From contig NZ_LRBG01000037.1 in assembly GCF_001580545.1 (NCBI RefSeq), positions 1-64,000 of the forward strand: a DNA stretch of 64,000 nt, written 5' to 3'. The position numbers were made by a program, and so were the translations under genes. This DNA comes from Paraburkholderia monticola (GTDB lineage Bacteria; Pseudomonadota; Gammaproteobacteria; Burkholderiales; Burkholderiaceae). The notes under the pieces were generated by a model. The model made no database searches. It worked only from the letters and a program-made list of their open reading frames with translations, and was not told the origin of the DNA. Below, piece by piece: positions 1-10,200 of the stretch (position 1 is the stretch's first letter; each line of letters starts with the position of its first letter).

Positions 1-920
1 GCTCCGCGCCGTTCGGTCACGCGCTGGTCGAACTGGCGCGCGCGAAGTCGAGCGTGATCGGCATGACGGCCGACCTCGGCAAGTACACCGACCTCCATAT
101 CTTCGCGAAGGAGTTTCCGGAGCGCTACTACCAGATGGGCATGGCCGAGCAGTTGCTGATGGGCGCAGCCTCGGGCTTCGCGCACGAAGGCGCGCAGCCG
201 TTCGTCACGACGTATGCGGTGTTCGGCACGCGACGCGCCTATGACTTCGTGCACCAGACGATCGCCGAAGACAATCTCGACGTGAAGATCGTCTGTGCGT
301 TGCCGGGTCTCACGACCGGCTACGGTCCGAGCCACCAGGCCGCCGAAGACCTGGCGCTGATGCGCGCGATGCCGAACATGACGGTGATCGATCCGTGCGA
401 CGCGCTCGATATCGAGCAGATGGTGCCGGCCATCGCCGCGCACAAGGGGCCGGTCTATGCGCGCCTGTTGCGCGGCAACGTCCCCGCCGTGCTCGACGAG
501 TACGACTACCGCTTCGAACTGGGCAAGGCCAAGCTGCTGCGCGACGGCAACGACGTGCTGCTGATCTCCTCGGGGATCATGACGATGCGCTCGCTCGAAG
601 TCGCGAAAGCGCTGGCGGCGGACAAGGTCGACGTGGGCGTGCTGCACGTGCCGACCATCAAGCCGCTCGACACGGCCACGATCCTGCGCGAAGCGAAGCG
701 CACTGGCCGGGTGGTGATCGTCGCGGAGAACCATACGATGATCGGCGGGCTCGGCGAAGCGGTGGCGCGCACGCTGCTCACGGCAGGCGTCACGCCGCCG
801 TTCCGCCAGATCGCGCTGCCCGACGCGTTCCTCGCCGCCGGCGCGCTGCCCACGCTGCACGACCGCTACGGCATCTCGGCGAACGCGATGGCGACGTCGA
901 TCAAAACGTGGCTCGGATAA
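1..920 (+). CDS. transketolase, C-terminal subunit (5' partial)
   Basis: The reading frame is open from base 3 and enters from outside the window, so the N-terminus is missing. What remains matches the pyrimidine-binding and C-terminal domains of a split transketolase: a start like that of family members (SAPFGHALVELA), the MGMAEQ stretch with the glutamate expected to activate ThDP, the YGPSHQAAED segment, and a C-terminal domain with VAENHTMIGGLGEAV. The N-terminal ThDP/Mg subunit would be expected just upstream, outside the window. Split transketolases transfer two-carbon ketol groups in the pentose phosphate pathway or act in dedicated sugar catabolism; which applies here cannot be told. 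Confidence 0.9.
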   Translation, partial: SAPFGHALVELARAKSSVIGMTADLGKYTDLHIFAKEFPERYYQMGMAEQLLMGAASGFAHEGAQPFVTTYAVFGTRRAYDFVHQTIAEDNLDVKIVCALPGLTTGYGPSHQAAEDLALMRAMPNMTVIDPCDALDIEQMVPAIAAHKGPVYARLLRGNVPAVLDEYDYRFELGKAKLLRDGNDVLLISSGIMTMRSLEVAKALAADKVDVGVLHVPTIKPLDTATILREAKRTGRVVIVAENHTMIGGLGEAVARTLLTAGVTPPFRQIALPDAFLAAGALPTLHDRYGISANAMATSIKTWLG

Positions 921-960
921 CTACGCAAATAGTTACGACAACTCGCGGGCCTCGTCGGTT

Positions 961-1200
961 TTAGACGCCGATGGTCCGCGTCGTCTTCAGCGCGATCCAC
1001 GTCATGCCTTCGCGCAGTCCTTCGAGTACCGCTTCCCTTTCCACGGCGAAGACCTCGGATTGAAGAAAGCTGCGTTCGAAGTCACCGTCGGGCGACTCAT
1101 GTTTGACGTGAATCGTCGCCTGATATCCGCCTTCCTGCGCTTCCTCCGTCTGGACGCTCACCGACCAGGTGCCCTGCTGCGCGTTTGCTGATATGGTCAT
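961..1200 (-). CDS. small conserved protein of unknown function, FNR-type promoter
   Basis: This 79-aa soluble protein begins MTISANAQQGTW. I chose this start because a good GAGGAG ribosome site lies just upstream, while the longer frame has none. The sequence has no signal peptide and looks like a small beta-rich domain (TWSVSVQTEEAQEGGYQATIHVKH) followed by a helix. I do not recognise a named family. An FNR-like palindrome at 1272-1285 and a TACGCT hexamer at 1244-1249 lie at the spacing of an FNR-activated promoter. It may therefore belong to the same low-oxygen regulon as the genes at 22-32 kb. It is convergent with the transketolase gene. Confidence 0.7.
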   Translation of the reverse strand: MTISANAQQGTWSVSVQTEEAQEGGYQATIHVKHESPDGDFERSFLQSEVFAVEREAVLEGLREGMTWIALKTTRTIGV

Positions 1201-1243
1201 CGGATGCTCCTCGGGTTGTCGCGAGCGGTTGCCTGCCAACGTC

Positions 1244-1285
1244 AGCGTAATTCCATGCAACGGCTCTCTCGTTGATCTACGTCAA
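1244..1285 (-). promoter_or_regulatory. FNR-like box and -10 hexamer for the gene at 961-1200
   Basis: TTGATCTACGTCAA at 1272-1285 fits the FNR/ANR consensus TTGAT-N4-ATCAA with one half-site change. Read on the minus strand, TACGCT at 1244-1249 starts about 29 nt from the centre of the box, which gives the class II (-41.5) geometry. I see no comparable -10 for the plus-strand depolymerase gene. Confidence 0.6.
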
Positions 1286-1493
1286 GCGTCGACCCGGACG
1301 CTGAGCCAAGCTTGACGTCATTCGTTCACGCGCGCCCGAAAATCCTACGGGGAAAACGCATGCCTCGCGCATGCACCGATTTCGCGCCCCTCGCACCGAC
1401 GATTCGCGGTAAGCTTTGCGACGATATCCCTATCACGAGTTCGTACCGGTGCGGCCATGCCGTCCTCATGATCGACGAACGTCGGAGCTCATC

Positions 1494-2792
1494 ATGTGGT
1501 ACGCCTTCATCGATGCCCAGCAACGCCTCGCTCGCGCGATGGTCGGTGGAGTTCTGTCCGAGTCGGCTTCGGTGCCGCCTGCGCAAGCGGGCTGGTTCAC
1601 CGCGAATCAGACGGCCGACGCGTTCAGCTGCTGGCTGCTCAGGTCGGCGTGCGCTTTCGAACGCACGCCGCCGTTCGCGATCCACTCGGTCGTCGGCAAT
1701 GGGAGCCGCGTGGCCGTCGACGAAAGCGTCGTCGCCTCGTCGGCGCTCGGCGCGTTGCTCAGATTCAAACGCAACCCGGCTACGTCATCTGCTGACGAAA
1801 AGCTGCCCGCGCTGTTGTGCGCGCCGCTCGCCGGACATCATTCGGTCATGCTGCGCGAGACCGTCGAAACTCTGCTCGAAGAACGTGACGTATTCGTGAC
1901 CGATTGGGCCGACGCGCGCGACGTGCCGCGCGAAGCCGGACCGCTCTCGCTCGACGACTACGTGCAGGCGCTCGAAAGCTTCGTCGGCACTGCCCGCGCG
2001 TTCGGCTCGCCCGTTCATGTGATCGCGATCTGTCAGGGCAGCGTGCCCGCACTCGCCGCCGCGGCGCTGCTCGCCACGGACGAGGCCGCGCCGATCGCGA
2101 GCGTCTCGCTGCTCGGCGGTCCGATCGATACCCGTTTGAATCCGACCGTCACCGACCGCTTCGCGAGCTCCCACACGCTCCAGTGGTTTCACGACAATGC
2201 GATCGAGATCGTGCCTGCGCCCTATCGCGGCGCGGGACGTCTCGTCTATCCGGGCTTCATCCAGCAGGCTGCGCTGTTTGCCGCGCATCCGGAGCGGCAC
2301 TTGCGCCTCGAAGCGGAGTACTGGTCCAGGTGGCTCGCGGGCGATATGGCCGGTGCGCAGCAAGCGCTGCGCACGGCGAACGAATATGCCGCGGTCCTCG
2401 ACATGGCGGAGTGCTATTTCCTCGACATGCTTCGTGTGGTGTTTCACGAGCACCTGTTACCGCGCAATCTCTGGTCGGTCGCCGGGCGTCAGGTGCGGAT
2501 CGCCGCGCTGCGCGACACGCCGCTGTGCACGATCGAAGGCGACAGCGACGAAATCACCGGCGCGGGGCAAACGCATTGCGCACATGCACTGTGCGATGAA
2601 TCGACGATGAAGCCCCGGCGGCAACTCGATATCGAACAGTGCAATCACTACGACCTGTTTATCGGTCCGCGGTGGCGCAACGCGGTTTATCCGGGGCTCT
2701 GTGAATTCTGGCGTGAAGTCGAACATCACGCGCTGGAAGTTCGCCGGCCGCGCCGCGCGGTTAGGGCTTCGGCGGCCCGCAGATCGGCGTGA
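1494..2792 (+). CDS. phaZ: intracellular polyhydroxyalkanoate depolymerase
   Basis: The 432-aa product hydrolyses stored polyhydroxybutyrate granules to 3-hydroxybutyrate units in the cytoplasm. It has the alpha/beta-hydrolase core of i-PhaZ enzymes: AICQGS places the nucleophile cysteine near residue 180, where these enzymes use Cys instead of Ser. An acidic candidate lies in EGDSDE (about 350-353), and the histidine in CNHYDLF is near 385. No signal peptide is present, as expected. The start at MWYAFIDAQQ is preceded by GGAGC; the upstream in-frame extension is not family-like. The C-terminus is Arg/Ala-rich and may be slightly variable. It works against the synthetic step encoded by phaB at 22.5 kb. 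Confidence 0.85.
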   Translation: MWYAFIDAQQRLARAMVGGVLSESASVPPAQAGWFTANQTADAFSCWLLRSACAFERTPPFAIHSVVGNGSRVAVDESVVASSALGALLRFKRNPATSSADEKLPALLCAPLAGHHSVMLRETVETLLEERDVFVTDWADARDVPREAGPLSLDDYVQALESFVGTARAFGSPVHVIAICQGSVPALAAAALLATDEAAPIASVSLLGGPIDTRLNPTVTDRFASSHTLQWFHDNAIEIVPAPYRGAGRLVYPGFIQQAALFAAHPERHLRLEAEYWSRWLAGDMAGAQQALRTANEYAAVLDMAECYFLDMLRVVFHEHLLPRNLWSVAGRQVRIAALRDTPLCTIEGDSDEITGAGQTHCAHALCDESTMKPRRQLDIEQCNHYDLFIGPRWRNAVYPGLCEFWREVEHHALEVRRPRRAVRASAARRSA

Positions 2793-3074
2793 GGCGGTAA
2801 AGAAACTGTCAGCGGTCAATATCCGTCAAGTCGAACACGTTGCCCTCACCGCCCGGCTGATTCTCGTTATCTGGCGACGGAATTGCTTGTGTCTCGTCCT
2901 TTTGGGTCCAGTTTTCCGATCTGTCATTCAACTACCTTCCTCAGCGATCGACCCTCCTTGATCGATCTGCGGCTTCACATCCAACACAGTCTTTCGAATC
3001 GCCGGAGTTCCACCAGGCGTTGATCGCCCTCCCCTCCAGATTTAGGGGTGATCGAGAGAGTCGAATGACGACGG
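2793..3074. other. intergenic region, no gene seen
   Basis: This 282-bp stretch lies between two genes pointing at each other. It holds a short inverted repeat (GATCGA at 2945-2950 and TCGATC at 2962-2967) without a T-run. I find no convincing coding frame, RNA gene or terminator. Confidence 0.5.
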
Positions 3075-3740
3075 CTATTCCGCGCTGACTTGCGCAAGCG
3101 CTGCGATCAGGTCGCCGAAACGTTCGCCTTGCACGAGGATATGGCCCCTGAGCGTGGCGCCGGCAGACTCGCCATCGCCGGCAGCCAACGCGTCCACGAC
3201 TGCCTGATGTTCGTCGAACGACGCGGCGACGCGCCCCTTCACGCGCAACTGCAAGCGCCGATAGGGGCGCAGAAGTTTATGCAGCGCCTTCGCCTCGTCA
3301 TGCAGGAAGCTGTTGTGGCTGCCCGCATAGATCAGACAGTGAAAGCGCTCGTTCAGATGGTAGTACTCGTCCGGACTGTCGGAGTCTCGCGCGGCCTGAC
3401 ACGCGACATGCGCTTCGCGCAGCGTCTGCAGTTCCTCTTTGCTCATGCGCCGCGCGGCGAGACGGCTGCACATCGCCTCGAGTTCAGCCATGACCTCGAA
3501 CATTTCGATCAGCCGGTGCAGGCTGATTTTCGCGACCACCGCACCGTGGCGCGGCCTCATCTCGACCATGCCGGCCGCGGCCAGCTGAAGCAGCGCTTCG
3601 CGCACCGGCGTTCTCGATACCCCGAAACGCGCGATCAGCTCCGCTTCGTCGAGCCGTGCGCCGGGCGGCAGATCGCCGGTCGCAATGGCTTCCTCGATGG
3701 ATTCACGAAGCTGGTCTGCCAGTGTGAGCCTGTTTGTCAT
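3075..3740 (-). CDS. GntR-family regulator, FCD domain
   Basis: The 221-aa protein has an N-terminal winged helix (about residues 5-70, with the typical RFGVSRTPVREALLQLAAAGMVEMRPRHGAV arrangement) and a C-terminal all-helical FCD ligand domain. The FCD domain carries the usual metal/ligand-binding His and Asp positions (LNERFHCLIYAGSHN, GHILVQGERF). The start MTNRLTLADQ is supported by GCGGAG upstream. It is divergent from the hydrolase gene at 4000, and a 6-4-6 inverted repeat lies 33 bp before its start, so it probably regulates itself and perhaps that gene. The ligand cannot be predicted. Confidence 0.88.
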   Translation of the reverse strand: MTNRLTLADQLRESIEEAIATGDLPPGARLDEAELIARFGVSRTPVREALLQLAAAGMVEMRPRHGAVVAKISLHRLIEMFEVMAELEAMCSRLAARRMSKEELQTLREAHVACQAARDSDSPDEYYHLNERFHCLIYAGSHNSFLHDEAKALHKLLRPYRRLQLRVKGRVAASFDEHQAVVDALAAGDGESAGATLRGHILVQGERFGDLIAALAQVSAE

Positions 3741-3772
3741 GTATGGACTCCGCAAGGACCCGGATGACTACA

Positions 3773-3788
3773 ACGATAGCTTTATCGT
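3773..3788. promoter_or_regulatory. candidate GntR operator (inverted repeat)
   Basis: ACGATAGCTTTATCGT is a perfect 6-4-6 inverted repeat. A third ACGATAG copy lies at 3831-3837. The surrounding stretch 3770-3925 is AT-rich for this genome, as expected of the shared promoter between the GntR gene and the hydrolase gene. Assignment to this regulator is inference from position. Confidence 0.45.
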
Positions 3789-3999
3789 ACGCGCGAATCA
3801 TGTCATGGATGTACGCGTAAACGATAGTTGAGAACGCCATCAGGCGAATTATAAATACCCAGATGCCTCTATAAATATAAATAGCGCAGCCTACAAAATA
3901 CATACAGAACCAGAACGAGAGACATCACCAGGCACGACGACGGCGACCCACTCATTCCATACGAGCGAATTTCTCTTGACCGTATTAGGAGGCCAGACC

Positions 4000-6276
4000 A
4001 TGAAGGTGCAGTCAGTAGCTGTATCGGTGGGAGTGGGTATGGGGATCGCGCTGCTTGGCGGCTGCGGACATGGCGACAACCTGTCCCCGCCCGCGCCCGC
4101 TCCGGTGTCGCACGGCGCAGGCTTCATCAAGAGCTTCCAGGTCATCTCGAGTGCGCCTGCTTTCGGCGGAGCGACGCCGGCAGGCGCGGCGGGACCTTAT
4201 CAGGTCATCACCGCGGTCGTGCATGGCGAACTCGATCCGAACGATCCCCTCAATGCGGGCATCGTGAACATCAAGAACGCGCCGGTCGGCAGCGACGGCT
4301 ACGTCGCCTATTCGACCGACGTCGTGATCCTGCGCCCGCAGAGCGCATCGACCGCCAAACGCGTGCTGTTCTACGACGTGGTGAATCGCGGCAGCAAGAT
4401 CGGCGCGGCGTCGTTCGTCGGCGGCGGCGCGCTGGATACCGGCGCGGCGCCGTCGTCGAGCTTTCCGTCGTTGCTACGCAATGGCTACACGATCCTGTGG
4501 AGCGGCTGGCAAGGCGACATTCCGGTCACGGGCAACAGCACGACCGCCGGCGCCGGGCTGCTCGGCGCGAACTTCCCGGTGGCGACCAACAAGGACGGCT
4601 CGCCGATGACCGGCTTGAGCCGCGAGGAGTTCATTCCGGACTATGCCGGCGGTGCGCCGACCACCATTCCGCTGACCTACCCGCCGGCCAATCTGTCCGA
4701 CAAGTCCTCGGTTACGTTCACCGCGCGTCAGTCCTGGCTGACCGCGTATGGCAGCATTCCGGGCGGCTTCGAAACCTACACCGCGCCTTCGCAGCCGGTA
4801 ACGACCTGGAGCTACGTCAGTACCCCGAACAATGTCTATGAAGGCAACTATTCGGTGACGTTCACGCCACCCGCCACGGTACCTGGACCGAACGGCACGC
4901 AGGTTCCGCCCGATGCCGGGACCATCTACAGCTTCGTCTATCAGGCAGCGGCGCCGACCGTCGACGGCATCGGCTTTGCCGCGTTGCGCGACCTCGTCTC
5001 GTTCCTTCGCTACGAGAACGCCGACGCGCAAGGCGCGGCGAACCCGCTGAACGATCTGAAGAGCGCCGGGTGCGTCGCGTCGACGTGCTCGACCAGCACG
5101 AACTTCGATATCGCGGTTGGCGAGGGCATTTCGCAATCGGGCCGCTTCATCAAGGACTTCCTCTATCAGGGCTTCAACGCGGACAAGAACGGCAAGATCG
5201 TGTTCGACGGCCTGTTCCCGATCATCTCGGCGGCCCGCCGCACGTGGACCAACGCGGCGTTCGCCCAGCCCGGCCGTTGGTCGAAACAGCATGAAGACCA
5301 CTTCATGCCTGGCTTCCAGTTCCCGTTCACGTACGCGACGATGACCGACCCGGTGAGCGGTACCACCGACGGCATCCTGCAACGGTGCACGGCGAGCAAC
5401 ACGTGTCCGAAGATCATGCAGCTGGACGGCTCGTTCGAATGGTGGGGCGGCGCCGCCTCGCTCGTCGTGACCGACGGACGCGGCAACGACATCCAGCTGC
5501 CGGCCAATGTCCGCTACTACCTCGTCGCGGGAACCCAGCATGGTGGCGGCAGCGGTGTCACGACCGGCAACTTCACGGTGCCCACGGCGGGAAGCCAGTG
5601 CCAGTTGCCGGGTTCGCCGGTCGAAGAAACGCCGGTTGAACGCGCGCTGATTCCCGAACTCGTCGCCTGGGTCGGCAAGGGCACGCCGCCGCCTGCGTCG
5701 CAGTATCCGACGGTCGCGGCCGGCACGCTGGTCGCGCCGACCCAGACCACGGTCGGCTTCCCGTCGCTGACCAACGTGATGGTGCCAAGCGGCTCCGCCG
5801 CGACGCCGACCTCGTTGCAACTGACGTTCAACGGCGAATACAACCAGTTGTTCGTGACCGACTACAGCAATGCTGTCCCGGTGGTCAACACGGCGCAGGC
5901 CTACACGATCCTCGTGCCGAAGGTCGATGCGAACGGCAACGAGACGTCCGGTGTGCTGGTGCCTGACGTCAGCGCGCCGCTCGCCACCTACACCGGCTGG
6001 AATTATCGCGGTGCAGGGCATGCGATCGGCGACGGTTGTATTTCGAATGGCGCCGCGATTCCGTTCGCGGTGAACGCCGCCGCGCAGGCCGGCGGTACGG
6101 ATTCACGCGCGACGCTCGACTCGCTATACGGTGGCAGCCGCGCGAAGTATCAGGCGGCGGTCGCAGCCGCGGCGAACGCGCTCGTCACTCAAGGCTACCT
6201 GGTGCAGGACGACGCCACCAACGTGTTCATCGCCAATGCGAGCGGCGTGTCCGCGACGTTGTTGCCGCAACCGTGA
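4000..6276 (+). CDS. secreted alpha/beta-hydrolase-domain lipoprotein
   Basis: This 758-aa protein starts with a lipoprotein signal whose lipobox is LLGGC, putting the acylated cysteine at residue 22; AGGAGG precedes the ATG. The body fits the 'alpha/beta hydrolase domain' family (Abhydrolase_10): the stretch VGEGISQSGRFIKDFLYQGFN near residues 374-394 carries the likely nucleophile serine (378 or 380). The aromatic/Gly-rich region around FEWWGGAASLVVTDG and the histidine in AGTQHGGGSG are further family-like features. These proteins are thought to be extracellular or periplasmic esterases; the natural substrate is unknown. It is followed 32 nt later by another lipoprotein gene, probably co-transcribed. 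Confidence 0.8.
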   Translation: MKVQSVAVSVGVGMGIALLGGCGHGDNLSPPAPAPVSHGAGFIKSFQVISSAPAFGGATPAGAAGPYQVITAVVHGELDPNDPLNAGIVNIKNAPVGSDGYVAYSTDVVILRPQSASTAKRVLFYDVVNRGSKIGAASFVGGGALDTGAAPSSSFPSLLRNGYTILWSGWQGDIPVTGNSTTAGAGLLGANFPVATNKDGSPMTGLSREEFIPDYAGGAPTTIPLTYPPANLSDKSSVTFTARQSWLTAYGSIPGGFETYTAPSQPVTTWSYVSTPNNVYEGNYSVTFTPPATVPGPNGTQVPPDAGTIYSFVYQAAAPTVDGIGFAALRDLVSFLRYENADAQGAANPLNDLKSAGCVASTCSTSTNFDIAVGEGISQSGRFIKDFLYQGFNADKNGKIVFDGLFPIISAARRTWTNAAFAQPGRWSKQHEDHFMPGFQFPFTYATMTDPVSGTTDGILQRCTASNTCPKIMQLDGSFEWWGGAASLVVTDGRGNDIQLPANVRYYLVAGTQHGGGSGVTTGNFTVPTAGSQCQLPGSPVEETPVERALIPELVAWVGKGTPPPASQYPTVAAGTLVAPTQTTVGFPSLTNVMVPSGSAATPTSLQLTFNGEYNQLFVTDYSNAVPVVNTAQAYTILVPKVDANGNETSGVLVPDVSAPLATYTGWNYRGAGHAIGDGCISNGAAIPFAVNAAAQAGGTDSRATLDSLYGGSRAKYQAAVAAAANALVTQGYLVQDDATNVFIANASGVSATLLPQP

Positions 6277-6308
6277 ACCACGCTTGCCACGGGCCGGGGG
6301 CGATCGCG

Positions 6309-7145
6309 ATGAGGCAGGCGGCGAAGCGAGCAGCCGTGGCGCTGCTCGCCGGTGGCGCGATCGGCGTGATCGGCGCGATCGGCGGATGCGGAGGGGGTGG
6401 TGGCGATGGCGGCAGCGCCGCGAGCACGGCGCCGGCCAGCACGCCGACACCCGCCTCGCAGAATGCCACCGTGTATCAGAACAGCCTGACCCTCGGAAGC
6501 ATCAATGCGGTTTCGTTGTCGGTCGTAGCCGGCACGTCGACCACCAATGCCATGCTGGTGAGTCCCGTGGCCGCACCGCTGCTGAGTGCGGGCAATAATG
6601 CGCTGCTCTCGACGCATCTGGCGGCCAACGTGCCGGGTGCTGGTATTGCGTGCATGTCCGCGGTTTCGAACAGCATCGGCACGGTAACGGGTGTCAACGC
6701 GGGCGTGAATGTGAAGAGCGTGGCGGTGCTGCTCGACAATGGCTGGAGCGTCTCGGCCGCACCGTCCGCGGACTGGGCCGCGTTCGGCGCGAACGGCGCT
6801 GTGTTCGACGGCTGGGAAAACTGCGGCGCCAAGGCAGAAGGCGCGCCCTCGCCTTCTTCGACGTTGACCGTCAATGCGGACGGCAGCTTCTCCGACAACG
6901 TGTTCGATGGCAATCCATCCACCACGGTCACGACGATCAACCAGAGTTTTAGCGTGACGCAAGCCGCGTCGCTACTGTCTGCGGCCGGTTATCTCGACAG
7001 CAGTCAACCCGTTGTTCCGCAGACTATCCGGCTGAAGCTTTATCACAATGCCGCGCAGCAAACGGTGCTGGTTGAACAGGGCATCCCTGTGAGCGGCGCG
7101 ACGAACCAGAGTCCCGGTTTCATCGCGATCTACTTTCAGCGGTGA
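6309..7145 (+). CDS. hypothetical lipoprotein
   Basis: The 278-aa product begins MRQAAKRAAVALLAGG and has a lipobox IGGC followed by a Gly/Asp run and an Ala/Ser/Thr/Pro-rich linker, typical of an outer-membrane lipoprotein tether. The mature part is a Ser/Thr/Val-rich beta-type domain with two cysteines (IACMSAV and WENCGAK) that could pair. I recognise no enzyme motif. Its position 32 nt after the hydrolase lipoprotein suggests one operon and a shared cell-surface role. Confidence 0.7.
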   Translation: MRQAAKRAAVALLAGGAIGVIGAIGGCGGGGGDGGSAASTAPASTPTPASQNATVYQNSLTLGSINAVSLSVVAGTSTTNAMLVSPVAAPLLSAGNNALLSTHLAANVPGAGIACMSAVSNSIGTVTGVNAGVNVKSVAVLLDNGWSVSAAPSADWAAFGANGAVFDGWENCGAKAEGAPSPSSTLTVNADGSFSDNVFDGNPSTTVTTINQSFSVTQAASLLSAAGYLDSSQPVVPQTIRLKLYHNAAQQTVLVEQGIPVSGATNQSPGFIAIYFQR

Positions 7146-7248
7146 ATCGGGTGGCGGGAGAGCGCCGGGCTGGGGTCGGCCAGCTTCGAAGCGGCCCTCA
7201 CGCAAGCGTTCGCGTCGAAAGATCAGCCCAGCAGGTTACGAGTTATCG

Positions 7249-10200
7249 CTAGGGCCTTCTAGCTTTATAAGACGACGAAATCAACTGATTCAACGAGGAC
7301 CTGCCGACCGGCTTGACCAGATAATGATCGAAACCGGCCCGCTTTGCGCGTTCACGATGCTCTTCTCCCGCGTAGCCGCTGACCGCGATCAGCAAGGTAT
7401 CGGCAAGGTCGGGCATCGCATGTAACCGGCGCGCAATTTCGTAGCCATCCATGTCAGGCAACCCGATGTCGAGCAGGACGACGCCGGGCCGAAAATCCTC
7501 CGCGCAGCGTAAAGCGTCTGAACCGTTGCAAACGACCCTCACGTCGTGCCCGTCGAGCTTTAATACCATCGCCATACTTTCGCCCGCATCCGCATTGTCA
7601 TCAACGACGAGAATCTTTTGTGGCGCGACGACAGGAGCGTCATGCGTCTGATCAGGCATCGACGGCTGCGGTGTATCGACATGCGACGGTGCCGGAAGCC
7701 GGACCACGAATGTGCTGCCCTGGCCCAGGCCCTCGCTCGAGGCCCGCACGGTCCCGTGATGCAGTTCGACCAGTTTGTGCACCAGCGCAAGACCCAGCCC
7801 TAACCCCGCGGACGTGCGATCCAGCGAGCGCTCTGCCTGCACGAAGATGGTGAAGATGGTCGGCAGAAACTCCGCGGTCATGCCGATGCCGTTGTCCGCG
7901 ACGGTCAGCACGGCGTCATCGCCGTCACGCACGAGCGTGATCTCGATGCGGCCATGCGAAGGCGTGTACTTGACGGCGTTGCCGAGCAGATTGGTCACGA
8001 TCTGCTCGAGACGAATTGCATCGCCCTCGACTGTCAGGACCTGCGGCGGCAGGACGACCGTGAGTTCGTGCTGGCGCGCGTCGATTTCTGCGCGCATCGC
8101 GGCAACACTGTGCCGCACGATGTCGGCCAGATCGATCGGCTTCACATTGAGCTTGATGATGCCGCGCGTGATGCGCGACACGTCCAGCAGATCGTCAACC
8201 AGGCCGATCTCGTGATTCAGCTGACGCCTGGCGAGCACACGCGCGAGCAGTTGCGTTTCCTCGTCGACGTTCTCGCGCCCCCACACCTCGATTGCATTGG
8301 CAATCGCCACGAGCGGGTTGCGCAGTTCGTGCGCGAGCATCGCGAGAAAATCGTCCTTCTGGTGGTCGGCCGTCTCCAGACGTTCCACCGCGAGTTGATG
8401 CTCGGTAAGGTCTTCAATGGTCAGCAGGATCAGTTCGTGCGCACGGCCCACCACGCGCGCACCGTTCAGCCGCATCGTGCGCAGGCCGATGCGGGGGAAA
8501 TCGTGCGTGATCTGGAAATCGCGGACGATGGTCCGCCGAGGCAGGAGCTTCTCGAGCAGGTCACGCAGGGCCGGAATATCCCACTGTCCGTTGCCCAGCG
8601 TATAAAGCGGTGCGCCGATCGTCTCCCCAGGGACGGTCTGGAAGATCTGGTAGAACGCGTGGTTGGCCCGCGTCACACGCAGGTCGGACTCCAGCACGAG
8701 CAGCGGTTCTGACATCGTGTCGATGATCGCGTCGGCATAGTCGCGCGCACGGACCACGTCGTCGTGAAGCATCTTCAGTTCGTGGTTGCGGTAGCGCAGC
8801 TCGTCGTTGGTGGTCGACAGTTCCTCGTTTAACGACTGGAGTTCTTCCTTGGCCGTCTCGAGTTCTTCGTTCGTGCTCTGGAATTCCTCGTTGCTCGAAA
8901 GCAGTTCTTCCTCGCTCGATTTCAGTTCTTCCCGCGCGCTTTCGTGCTCCTCGAGCATGGTTCGAAGCTGCGTGCGCATCGCACCCACCTCAGCCATCAG
9001 ACGCGCGATTTCCTCGTCCCTGGGATCGGCATCTTTTGCGGCCATCCTGCGCCCAAGCCGTTGTCTTAATGTCTGCAGCAACAACCTCTTGAGTGTTTCC
9101 TGCCCGTGCGCATTCTGGCCGTCCAGGCGCTGCGATCCACTCTCGAAGAAGATCAGGAACCAGCGTCCCTCGATGCCGGCCATCTGGACCGGATGCACTT
9201 CCACGCACACGGGTTGTGGACCATTCGCTTCGGAAGCACGCAGCCCGGTCTTGCGCACCGCCACGCCGTCCTGCCTGACCTGCCTGATCGCCTCATTGAC
9301 GGCCAGAAAAACTTCGGGCCTTGCGAGTCGCCGGAGGTCGCTGGTTGGCGAGCCGCTGGGGTTGACCACATACGCGGAAGTATCGCCGCGATACTCGATG
9401 ATGTTCAGGTCGTCATCGCATAACACCGAGGGTGGCGCGTACCGTGCGAGAGCAATGCGATCGACTTCGGAGCGGAACGACGACACTTCGCGAGGCTCGG
9501 ACCGGCTCTCTGGTGCGATTCCCGTGGGGGCAGACAATGGTATGGCCCGTGTCGAGATGCGGCGAAACTCCGTCGGCGCCCCGAGCCGCGGTTTCTTGTA
9601 GTACAGCCTGCTGCGCCTGTTTTCGATGACGCCGAAGAGCTCCGAGAAAGCGCCCACCGTCTCCGAGGGACCCAGCATCAGCACGCCGTCGGGCTTCAAC
9701 GCGTAGTGAAACAATGGCATCACGCTTCGCTGCGCCGGTCCACTCAGATAGATCAGCAGGTTACGGCAGCTCACCAGGTTCATCCGCGAAAAGGGCGGGT
9801 CGCTCAACACATCGTGACGCGAGAACGTGCACAGCTCCCTGACCGGCTTATCGACGCAGTAGTACTCGCCGTCGCGCACAAAAAACCGCTCGAGCCGCTC
9901 AGGCGACACATTTCGCGCAATGTTTTCAATGTACCGGCCAGCGCGTGCGGTTTCGAGCGCCTCTGTGCTGATATCGGTGCCGAAGACCTGCACCGTCGTG
10001 GTCGCCGCACGCTCACCCAGATACTCCAGCAGACAGATCGCAATCGAGTAGACCTCTTCGCCGGTCGCGCATCCTGGCACCCAGATTCTGACCGGTCCCG
10101 TCGATTCGTTGGCAACTGCGAGACGTGGAAACACCGTCTGAGTCAGGACTTCGAATGTGTCAGGATCCCTGAAAAACTCGGTCACCTGAATGAGCAGGTC

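Noticed and set aside
918..935. TAACTA-N6-TAGTTA inverted repeat between convergent genes as a terminator
   Set aside because: The stem is six AT-rich pairs and lacks a T-run; it could be chance.
4474..6021. Long minus-strand frame opposite the lipoprotein hydrolase
   Set aside because: It is Arg-rich with no motif or ribosome site, while the plus strand encodes a recognised family with a lipobox and AGGAGG.
8805..8960. Repetitive AGTTCTTC-like DNA taken as a tandem repeat
   Set aside because: It encodes Glu/Leu heptads of the coiled coil in the CheB-CheR kinase, so it is a coding repeat.
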